From Dichetophora obliterata (Eukaryota; Arthropoda; Insecta; Diptera; Sciomyzidae): a stretch of 64,000 bases of DNA. The stretch is taken from the NCBI GenBank assembly GCA_963920525.1, contig OY986438.1:80835177-80899176 (forward strand), given 5' to 3'. The notes under the pieces were generated by a model. It worked only from the letters and a program-made list of their open reading frames with translations, was not told the origin of the DNA and did no database searches. Below are positions 55,648 through 64,000 of this stretch, piece after piece. Numbering within the stretch: the first letter of the stretch is position 1; each line of letters starts with the position of its first letter. Made by a program: the position numbers and the translations under genes.

Positions 55648-56584
55648 TCACATATTTTCCAACTCATCTCTTACAAAATTCAAAACTTTACATTGCAAGC
55701 GTGCCATATTAGAAACAGATAAGTTGTAGGCTCTAACTGTTGACGCTACACATAGAAAGAATCTATCAATGGAGTCTGGATCTTTTTGACCACTTTTAGT
55801 AAGCTGGGATGCAAAAGTGTAGATGTGGTTTTGGAATGATCTTGACCAGATGCTAATACTTCTGAAAAAAATGGAAAATCATCCAGAAATCGACATCACT
55901 ACAGGAGTCAGCATTAGAAATGTCTGTTGAACTATCTTGTTTGACATCAAAGTTACATGTTGTTCTGTAAAGAATTACGTAAGATAAATTGCAATTCAAT
56001 GAGCTTTATTAATATCTTACGCTCTTGGTTCTAGGGAATCCCTTAAAAAATTTAGCTTATCAAAGCATTTGTAACTTTTTCGGTTATACATATCAAATCC
56101 TTGTCCCGTGCTTGCCTTCATTTCTTTTATGTTTTTTGTGAAATTAGTCACGAAGAGATCTCCAAGCTGTTTTGCAATCTCTTTCTAAATGTATATTTTT
56201 ATAACAATAAATTTATCAATATATAGTTTCACTTACTATCTACATTTAAGGAATCAGCAATTTCTTTCAATGCCATTTCTCTCCAGTCAGTTTTTTATAT
56301 AGCCTATTGCTTTTATCATACAATCCCGGTTTGAGCTGTACATAATCTATCAGTCTTTCAACTTGCTCGTCAGTTAGTTTCTGCATTGCCCTTTCTTGTG
56401 TCGGATCTTTAATAGTTGGAATTGGTTGTGAATGCCTGGCTGGAATGAAATGAAAAAAATATTTTACCCAGAGCCAGTTTTTTTTAGTAGTGGAGTGTCG
56501 ATTAGGCTGGCAAGGGTTGCGGTACCTGCCCATCCCACTGAGTCGGTTGGTAGTTTTGCATACCTTGGAAAGTGCATGTGACAT
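55648..56584 (-). pseudogene. MADF-BESS accessory gene of PIF/Harbinger element
   Basis: Minus strand. The first part has LTDEQVERLIDYVQLKPGLY and KEIADSLNVDS (MADF-type Myb-like DNA-binding domain). A next exon after an acceptor near 56190 reads ERDCKTAWRSLRD, then a TAA, then FHKKHKRNEGKHGTR. The last exon ends with DPDSIDRFFLCVASTVRAYN and VLNFVRDELENM, a BESS protein-interaction motif, and stops at 55648-55650. Such MADF proteins accompany the transposase in many PIF/Harbinger elements and bring it to the termini. It is divergent from the transposase gene at 57.6-59.0 kb. At least one stop and one shift break it. Confidence 0.75.
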
Positions 56585-56930
56585 GTTGAGTCAGAAAAAG
56601 CCATTGCGACGAAGCTGTGCACCATTTGGCTGCACCAATGTGTATTTAACCTCTTTGTGCTGCCAGGGGAATTTAGCCTCCGCGATTGGATGACTACTCG
56701 GAAGACCGCGAAAAACATTTTAAAAACAGTGGAACGCAAAACAAAACAAATTTGCAAGATCTGGAAGGACGACGACTCACAGACATGGTGTCATGCCAGA
56801 GATTAAGAATAAAGAAGATATCATATAATAGAAGCACACTTTAGACAAAAAAACTTGATGTTAAATAGTTTATACATTTGTCTTACCTCGATGGATTTTG
56901 CTTGCGTTTGGTTCTTTCTTTTAAGCAACA

Positions 56931-57065
56931 CCTGCATTTATTGAAATAAATTATCTATTTGGAAATTTTTTAACGTATTTTATTATTTCAATTTCACTAA
57001 GCAACACCTGCATTTATTGAAATAAATGTATCTATACGAAAATTTTTTAATATATTTTAATTTCA
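56931..57065. repeat. ~65-bp tandem duplication
   Basis: AAGCAACACCTGCATTTATT begins both copies (56931 and 56999), each followed by GAAATAAAT, ATCTAT and AAATTTTTTAA. Confidence 0.8.
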
Positions 57066-57304
57066 CTTTTTGAAACAAATTGTTACGTCCTCAAATTATT
57101 TATTATTTTTCAATGGAATTTTTATGACAACTGCTCATAGCATGCGTCGTTTTTCAAATTTTTGAGAATGCCTCGCACCGCACAAGCGCATCGCAAAGCA
57201 ATGTATATTGCTACATAAAAACTCTGCTTAAGAAAATCCTCCGACAGCACGTGTGAGATTTTTACGTTGTCTCGCAACGCACTGTCGCTTTATTGTACTT
57301 CAGG

Positions 57305-57428
57305 CTTTATTTTTTCACTTTTCATTGATTTATTGCATATACAGCTAATTTTGACAACTTCCGATCGCCGCTCGTGAGAAAAAAGCAAGTTTACGCTACT
57401 ACAATACCTTGTCAGTAATTGTACCATG
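57305..57428. mobile_element. P-like MITE, right-end fragment
   Basis: Matches the right part of the complete copy at 45812-46133: CGCCGCTCGTGAGAAAAAAG, then ACGCTACTAC, ACCTTGTCAGTAATTGTACC and terminal CATG. The left half is missing. Confidence 0.75.
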
Positions 57429-57562
57429 GACCCAATAGTATTTGTTGTTTGTCGAATAGGTGAGATTGAAGAGAGTATATGTTTAACTGTATTCTAGGGT
57501 TTATTCTACGGCATTAATTTTCAAGTTTAAATTATTTTGATGTCTCCTACCACTTTCGAGAT

Positions 57563-58954
57563 GTGGCCTTTTTCGTAAACACTGTTTTATGGGAATTTAA
57601 ATACCCATTAGTCATTAATGGGTTAAATATCCATAAAAAAATGCATTCGGTGCTATTCTTCTATTCAAGTTTATCAGAGACTGAGGAAGATGGTCAAGAA
57701 ATGCGAATAAAAAGACAACTCCGCGATAAAAGTAATCCTTTGCCATTGCAAGCGTCAGCGTAAGAAAAGTTATAAAAAGTTGTTACAAAATATTATATAT
57801 GATTTTTTTAAAGGTTTAAATAGCGTTGACTAAGGAGGCGTTTAATTTTGTTTTATTTAAATTAAATTTCAGTGGACATTTATCCACAGTTGTGCCGCCT
57901 GTTCTGCAATTAACAGCAACACTTTCGCTCTTGCACAGTGGAAATTATCATCATGCAGTTGGCAACGACTATATAGTAGGAATGAGCCAAAGCGCTGTTT
58001 GCAAAATCGTTGCAAACGTTGTTAAAGAGATGGAAGTTAAGTTGTGCCCCGAGCTCATTACATTTTCTCCTGAGCGCTTTTCAAGATGTAAAGAGTCATT
58101 CATGGAAAGATATAAGCTTCCAGTAGGTAATACTCTAACTTGTATTCAATTTGTGTTTAAACATTTACAATATTTTCTAGTAATTGGTTTTATCGACGAC
58201 ACCCACATTGGGCTACAGAAGCCAACTGTAAATGAACACATGTTATTTAACAGGAAAGGCTTCCACAGCCTTAACTCAATGATTATTATTTTTACTATTA
58301 TTAGTAAGCAAATTCTAAATATCAGCGATAATAAAAAATAATTTCTTTACAGATTTGCGATAATGAATACAGAATTTTAGCGATGCATTCTAAATTTGGT
58401 GGAGCTGCTCACGATTTGTTTGTGTGGAAGCATTCCGATCAAAGAAATTTTTTAGAGCGGCACTTTAGTAGCAATAATTTAAATAATGCTTTGATATTAG
58501 GTATTTTGTCATATTATAAACCTGAACTATTCATATTGTAACCTTAATTCTCTCCGGTGATTCTGGCTATCCTTTTGAGCCATGGTGTATAACACCATAT
58601 AGAAATCCCGCGGAAGGTTCAAGTGAATCCTACTTCAATGAAATACACTCAAAGGCACGTAGCATTATTGAAAGAACAGTTGGCATTTTAAAGGGACGAT
58701 GGAAAATTTTAATAAACAATAACAGGCCCGATACAGCCCCGAAAAAATTGCAAAGTTTGGAAATGTTTGTGCTGCATTGCATAGTGTATGTATTCAGTTC
58801 AAAGCTCCAATGTACACCAAATGCAATGCTCATGAAACCAATGTCGCAGAAGTATATATAGGAAACGAAACTCGTATAACAAAAATTGGTCAAAAAAATC
58901 AGGAACCATATAATGTTGTCATTGATAACCAGAAATTAAAAAGAATTTTTATTT
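57563..58954 (+). pseudogene. Second PIF/Harbinger transposase, multi-exon
   Basis: Exon with EMRIKRQLRDKSNPLPLQAS (to about 57763), then an intron to about 57814. The next exon, LTKEAFNFVLFKLNFSGHLS, VPPVLQLTATLSLLHSGNYH and GMSQSAVCKIVANVVKEME, ends at 58126. The intron 58127-58180 joins in frame to VIGFIDDTHIGLQKPTVNEH (first Asp) and GFHSLN. Another intron ends at 58352, before CDNEYRILAMHSKFGGAAHD (second Asp). The third catalytic block, GDSGYPFEPW, follows an intron at 58501-58556 whose acceptor now ends CG. IIERTVGILKGRWKIL is the usual tail. A shift near 58730 precedes KFGNVCAALHSVCIQFK, and the frame ends near 58954. Lesions: TAA just before LTKEAF, the lost splice acceptor, and the shift. 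Confidence 0.85.
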
Positions 58955-59350
58955 AATTCATTGATTTCTTATAATTACTTTATTAAAAATATGTATCACA
59001 TATGAAGGCAAAATTTAAATAAAAAATTCATTAACTTATGTATAAATAAAGGAATATTAATTCAGTTTATAAAATAGGAAACTTAAAAACACTAAAAATA
59101 AAACAAAAATATGACTTAAATAGAAAATTAAGAAAAGAAAAAATTAAAAAAATACTGATTAAATTATTTATTTTATTTCGATTTATTTAAACCAAGAGTA
59201 AGTACAGTAAGATATTTAATGGTCTATTAACGTACAACAGTTAACAGTCAATAGAAAACGATGAAAATAATACTTAAAACTAGTAAATATAATTATAATT
59301 TTGCAAAAGAAACCAATTTAGAGAAATAAAAGAATTACAGTTCATTTCAC
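58955..59350. other. AT-rich junction between Harbinger and LINE
   Basis: No gene. Probably the Harbinger 3' end and the A/T-rich 3' end of the minus-strand LINE. The Harbinger right terminus was not found. Confidence 0.4.
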
Positions 59351-59389
59351 AACTTAACTAAATATTAGCCTTAACAAAATAAAAGAAGG

Positions 59390-62300
59390 AGGAAAGGCAG
59401 TAATTAAAACATTAAAGAAGAGAAAGGAGAAGAAAGTAGCTTAAATTTGTTTGTGCTGGTTATGGTTTTAATGTTTAGCGGAAGTGAGTTCCAGAGCTTA
59501 ATGACGTTGATAAAAAAGAGCCGCTTAGATTATAAACAAGTATATCTTGGTATTATAAGGTTGAAGGTTCTACACACAGAAACGCAGTTTTTCGAAAAGG
59601 TATAACGGAGTCTTACTAATAATCAACTTGTGCAGAAATATGCAGTTTCTCGCATATAAGTATCCAATCAAGCTACATCCTAGAATTTCTTTGCTTTTAA
59701 CAGTTACATGGTCAAAACGTCTTAAGTCCAATATATATCTAGTCAAGTTGTTAAACGCAACAAGAATTTTGTGCTCAGAATGAGAGTCAAGGTTACTATA
59801 AACTAGCCCAGAGTAAGTATTTATAGGCAAAATGAGTTGAACAGCAAGTCTTTTTTTAGTCAAAGTAGGGGTATATTTAGAAGTTAACCGCAGACATCTT
59901 AGCGTATAATATATTCTTTTTATTATGTTGTTCACATGGTCAAGACAAGTAAGTTTAGAATTGACATAGAATCCTAAATTGTTTACTTTGTCAACAATTT
60001 ATAGACGATTTCCATTGAGACTAACAGTCGGAATTTGGTTGAAGTCCAGCTTATCTTTAGATATAGGAAGAACAAACGATTTATAGGCATTCAGGAAAAG
60101 ACTTGAGTCATCATTAAGTCTGCAGCATAAGTCCTCAAGTAGTCCAATCCGGTTAGAAGAATATAGCTGAATGTCATCAGCATATGCGTGCATCGTCATA
60201 TCATTACATGTAGTAAAAATGTCATTAATAAATAAACTAAATAGGAGAAGTCTAAAAATAGATCCTTGTGGTCCCCCAGCTTTAATTACTGCATAGTCAG
60301 ACAGAGCACTGCCTATGCTCACTCTTTGCATTCTACCATCAAAATAGCTTGCAATTAAAGTAGCAGCAGAAAATGATTGACACTGTCAAAAGCCTTTGAG
60401 AAGTCAAGAAGGCAGAGGAGTGTGATATTACCAGCGTCATAATTAATGCGAATATCGTCTTGAATCTAAGGCCTTATCCACACTTGGTCAACGCAATTCC
60501 AACTCAAGTTGCTAGCCTGTGTATTTATACCGGAACCTTCAGATTAAGCAACTTGCACGCAACAAGTTCTCGACAGGTTCTCAACCTGTTCAACGCAACG
60601 CGGCTTTCCGCAATTTTCATCGGCGACTTGTTGCATCAGTTTGTTTGTTTTGTGAATTGTTTGCAGTGCAGTATTAATCAAGGTTAATAAGTTAATTAAT
60701 TAGTTCTTTTTTTCATTAATAGAATCTTAAAAAAGAAGAAATAGTTTGCAGGATGAATGAGCAAGTGTTGAATATTAAATTAGCTCAAGAAGTCGAAAAA
60801 CATGAGTTATTATATTATTACAATTATTATATGTTGCATGACTTTTGAAGCAAGTCTGAAAGCAATCGGTTTATAGTTGCATTGCTTTTCAACTTTTTCG
60901 CATAGCAGTTGCGCAACTATGCCCTTTACGTAAACCAGATTGGTACGGAGAAAGCAGTTTTAAAGAAGCAATATATTTATTAATTTGTTTACACATCAGA
61001 GATTCACCGATTTCAGAGAACGAGCATAAAATACTAATGGGTCTGAAATCTTGCATAGAGGAGGCATTACTGACTTTGGCAATTGGGACCACAGTAGCTA
61101 GCTTCCAAGTGTTAGGAAAACATGAAACAGTAAAACAATGACTGATTACGTGTGTTAGTGGTTTAATAATGAACAAAATAATTTTAATAAATCTTAAAGG
61201 AATGCCATCACTACCAGTAGCATTAGACTTGATTTTCATTATTGACAGTATAACATCAATTTCATCAATATTACAGAATGAAAACTGGTCGTTTACAAGG
61301 AGGTTACGAGTGTTACGGACATTACTGGCTATCGTTAATGTTTGCAGATGACTTAAACAAAAAAAAATTTTTAAGAGCATTGGGTTCAATATCACACTTT
61401 TGATCATCTTTGCAACGGATATTCTTCTAAAGAATTTTAGTAGGAAGAGAAAAATTTAATTTCTTAAAGAAGAATCTTTTCTAAGACAGTCTAGTAATAG
61501 ACACAGCATTATTACGAGCATGTTTGTACAACTCCCAATGTACATTAGTAGGGTGTCTTTTCCATTTAACATAAAGTTTGTTTCTTTTATTGATAGCGAC
61601 TTTAACATAAGACGTAAACCATGGACATAACTTATTTCGAGCAATGGACTCACGAACAGGCACAAAGTTATCAAAAGCATGTTTGACGTGTGGGACGAGA
61701 ACATTTAACTTATCGTCAACAGATTGAATAAACCAACAGTCATCCCAACAGATGTTTGACAAATAATCATACAATAGACTGTAATCAATGAACTTGAAAT
61801 CAAGATACGAAACAGATATTTGAGAGGAAAGATGACAAGGTTTAAAAATAATTGTGCAAAATAACGGGTCATGGTCAGATATAAACGATATTTGGTCAAA
61901 AAGTAAAAGTGAGGAAACATCAGACAAAATAAAAAAAATCAATTAAACTAGGGTTAACATGAGGCGCAAAGCGCGTTGGAGATGATTAGTTAATAATGGT
62001 CATTCCAGTCGCACTTACTTGGTCACAGAAATGTTCAGTCACACTGTCCTTATTAAGAATATTAACATTAAAATCACCACAAATAGCAAAACAGTCATAA
62101 TCTATTAAACGTTGAGACAAGTCACTAAAAAATGGTTCAAGACTAAAAGATCTATGAGGATTATAAACACACGAAACAAGCAATTTCGCACCATGATTAT
62201 TTGTCAATTCAACATTTAAATATTCAATATCCGACTGACAAGATTGACTTACAAGTTATACGTTGAGACAAGATTTGCAGTATATCGCAACTCCACCACC

Positions 62301-62579
62301 CTTTTTATCAATTCTGTCATTCCTAAAAATCATATAGTTACTTATATTAAGATAATCATTGGGAATGTCAGGATTGAACCACGTCTCAGATACACAGATA
62401 ACATCAATGCGGGATTCTTGAAAAACATAGCGTATATAGTCTAACTTAGACGAATTCAAACTTCTTGCATTGAAATGAACAATAGATAAACCATTGCTTT
62501 GCTTACAGAGGATATTTAACAAAACTTTACAATTATCATTAACGCCACTAGATGCATTAGAATGCATCAAAGGAGACAT
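59390..62579 (-). pseudogene. LINE ORF2 (endonuclease and RT), degenerate
   Basis: Endonuclease: LSIVHFNARSLNSSKLDYIR, DVICVSETWFNPDIP, NDRIDKKGGGVAIYCKS, AICGDFNVNIL and ISDHDPLFCT, covering the whole domain across three frame changes. RT: SDGIPLRFIKIILFIIKPL, FPNTWKLATVVPIAK, FRPISILCSFSEIGE, YQSGLRKGHSCATAM, then after the inserted fragment LLCLLDFSKAFDSVNH, KAGGPQGSIFRLLLFSLFIN and MHAYADDIQLY. The C-terminal block FFINVIKLWNSLPLNIKTIT follows in another frame near 59480. The YADD box is intact. At least six lesions and one insertion make it non-functional. Confidence 0.85.
60470..60890 (+). mobile_element. PIF/Harbinger-type fragment in LINE
   Basis: Starts GGCCTTATCCACACTTGGTC after TAA (60467-60469), typical of Harbinger termini. 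The small frame 60753-60848 encodes MNEQVLNIKLAQEVEKHELL followed by a tyrosine cluster, like the first helix of a MADF domain. The right end has no matching terminus and runs back into LINE sequence near 60890, so the fragment is probably truncated. Confidence 0.6.
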
Positions 62580-62765
62580 AAAACGAATAACGAGAAGCTA
62601 TATTTGAGATAGAACAAAAGGAAAAAATATAAAGAGAGAGAACACATATGATAACAAGAATAGAGTGAGAGAGACAGCATGTGGGATAGAGTAAGATAGA
62701 GAGTAACACAAAAATTAAAAAAATTACAAATAAACTCATTCTTGTTTAATGAGTTTGTTCAAAAA

Positions 62766-63240
62766 ATTACATAATATCATATGGTAGTTCATTAAAATGG
62801 TTTGCTGCCAAAGAATCAAGATCAGCTTCACTATGTACTGCAATCGTTGCATCTCCTCGGTTAACTCGTACTTGTACAACGCCACGTATTGAGAAAACAT
62901 TGAAAAGCTAATTTTCACGTTTAAGCTTGATTCCAGCTTGCAAGATTCTTCTCGCATCACTGGATAGGCTTTCAAATATTAATATCTTGCTGTCCAGATC
63001 GAAACCAGCCCCTCCAAGGGTAACTGCAGCTCTTGCTCTCTTTCTATATTCGGCGAAACCTTTCAGCACACGAGCACGATCGTACGGAGAATAGAATTAT
63101 ATAATGATGACAGAGTTAGTATGTTGAGTTGAGGGCTTAGGACGGAAAATATCTCGAACTTGAGGCGCCAAGAAATCAATGGAGCGACAAATCTGGTTGA
63201 ATATGCTTTTCAAATTTTCACCATCAGAAAATGAAAATAT
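62766..63240 (-). pseudogene. LINE ORF1, C-terminal part
   Basis: The minus-strand frame has IFNQICRSIDFLAPQVRDIF, a stop (TAA) after NSVIII, then YSPYDRARVLKGFAEYRKRA, KILIFESLSSDARRILQAGI, a TAG after LKREN, and FNVFSIRGVVQVRVNRGDAT. It ends with HFNELPYDIM and a stop near 62768. This arrangement (an RRM-like segment followed by a short tail) is typical of ORF1 proteins from PHD-type LINEs. The PHD part would lie upstream and is missing. It precedes ORF2 by about 190 bp. Confidence 0.65.
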
Positions 63241-63284
63241 TAATATAAAATATATTTTATGCACATTCAAAACTTAGTAAGCTT

Positions 63285-64000
63285 TACTTGCTTACTTACT
63301 TAGTTGGCGCTACAACCGTATGTCGGTCTTGGCCTCATCTAAGAATTTGCGCCAGCCATTTCTGTCTTTCGCTTGCTGGCGCCAGTTGGAAATTCCAAGC
63401 TTCGTCAGGTTGTCTTCTACTTGGTCTTTCCAACGAATATGCGGTCGTCCTCTTCTGCGTTGACCACCACTGGGTACCGAATCGAATGTTTTCTTCACTG
63501 GAGCATCGTCTTTCATGCGCTGAACATGACCAAGCCAGCGAAGCCGCTCGATTTTAATGCGCTTGACTATGTCGATGTCAGCGTACAGCTCATACAGTTC
63601 ATCATTCCACCGTATTCGGTACTCGCCATTGACGCAGATTGGTCCGTAGATCTTACGAAGAATCTTTCTCTCGAATGCTCCTAAAGTCTTTTCATCTAAA
63701 CTGCTCAGCGTCCAGGTTTGTGATGCGTAAAGTAGGACGGGCATGATGAGCGATTTATAGAGCATGATTTTCGTTCGTCGAGAGAGGGCTCTGCTTCTCA
63801 ATTGCCTACTGAGCCCAAAGTAACACCTGTTGGCAAGAGTTATTCTTCGTTTGATCTCAATGCTGATGTCGTTGGTTGAATTAATGCTGGATCCCAGATA
63901 AACGAAGTTCTTCATAACCTCGAAGGAGGTATTGTCAACGGTAACATTGGTTCCAAGACGCTGGGACTGTTTGTTTGTTGACACCAAGTATTTCGTCTTA
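63285..64000 (-). mobile_element. RTE-clade LINE 3' end, continues past the window
   Basis: Its 3' tail is a short TTAC/CTTACTTA repeat (63287-63303 on the plus strand) directly after GTTGGCGC. The coding part runs off the right edge of the window, so the element is partial here. Confidence 0.8.
63310..64000 (-). pseudogene. RTE-type ORF2 C-terminal region, open, partial
   Basis: An uninterrupted frame of at least 230 codons, continuing past the window. It reads KTKYLVSTNKQSQRLGTNVT, FVYLGSSINSTNDISIEIKR, MLYKSLIMPVLLYASQTWTL, EKTLGAFERKILRKIYGPIC, then IERLRWLGHVQRMKDD and RRRGRPHIRWKDQVEDNL. This is the thumb and C-terminal region of RTE-clade reverse transcriptases; the catalytic palm lies outside the window. 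No stop breaks the visible part, so this is the best-preserved LINE coding stretch in the window, and calling it a pseudogene is only a cautious default. Confidence 0.8.

Larger units (their letters stand above)
59170..63240 (-). mobile_element. CR1/Jockey-like LINE, minus strand
   Basis: On the minus strand: C-terminal part of ORF1 (62766-63240), then ORF2 with endonuclease and RT (62579 to about 59390) and an A/T-rich 3' end. It is interrupted by a Harbinger-type fragment at 60470-60890. The 5' side stops near 63240 at the junction to an RTE element. Confidence 0.85.

Overview
This window reads as AT-rich nuclear DNA of an insect, most likely a cyclorrhaphan fly. A tephritid fruit fly is plausible but not proven. 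The evidence is the mixture of elements: a DD41D (rosa-type) mariner, Gypsy, I-like, CR1/Jockey-like and RTE retroelements, PIF/Harbinger transposases with a MADF-BESS partner gene, several hAT elements, THAP-bearing P-like elements and a tRNA-like SINE. I found no prokaryotic features and no convincing single-copy host gene. The only host-like coding signal is a degenerate Myb/SANT-like fragment near 13.6-14.3 kb. Nearly everything that can be identified is transposable-element DNA, much of it nested, and every long reading frame I checked carries stops, frameshifts or lost catalytic residues.

Layout. 1-2.7 kb: a non-autonomous hAT (8-bp target duplication GTCTTAAA) holding a Tc3-like element. 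2.7-6.2 kb: a minus-strand I-like LINE cut short by a P-like MITE. 6.3-9.3 kb: unclassified repeats and a GC-richer island of tandem repeats, including a 75-bp minisatellite. 9.3-13.5 kb: modular interspersed repeats and four MITEs. 14.3-19.9 kb: a near full-length CR1/Jockey-like LINE with a poly(A) tail, interrupted by a THAP-type element. 19.9-20.8 kb: an endonuclease scrap of another LINE, a hAT MITE and a further MITE. 20.9-25.7 kb: a PIF/Harbinger transposase gene whose second intron has taken up two MITEs and a Tc1 element. 26.8-40.6 kb: a Gypsy LTR retrotransposon with two insertions in its 5' LTR and a LINE tail near its 3' end. 40.6-44.2 kb: MITEs and unannotated DNA. 44.2-45.5 kb: the rosa-type mariner. 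45.5-54.0 kb: an 8.5-kb hAT element with its own transposase gene, carrying a P-like MITE and another hAT that itself holds a SINE. 55.6-59.0 kb: a second PIF/Harbinger element with divergent MADF-BESS and transposase genes. 59.2-63.2 kb: a minus-strand CR1/Jockey-like LINE. 63.3-64.0 kb: the 3' end of an RTE-clade LINE running off the window.

Because many insertions keep exact target-site duplications, and two have an uninterrupted copy of the target elsewhere in the window (the 3' LTR of the Gypsy element), much of the order of insertion can be read directly. The points most worth a second look are the THAP-type elements with 9-bp duplications, a six-copy hairpin motif array in the Gypsy leader, two decayed protease-like segments downstream of the Gypsy integrase, a recent 144-bp templated insertion, and the composite tandem-repeat island at 7.7-9.2 kb. 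All calls come from reading the sequence; no database search was run.
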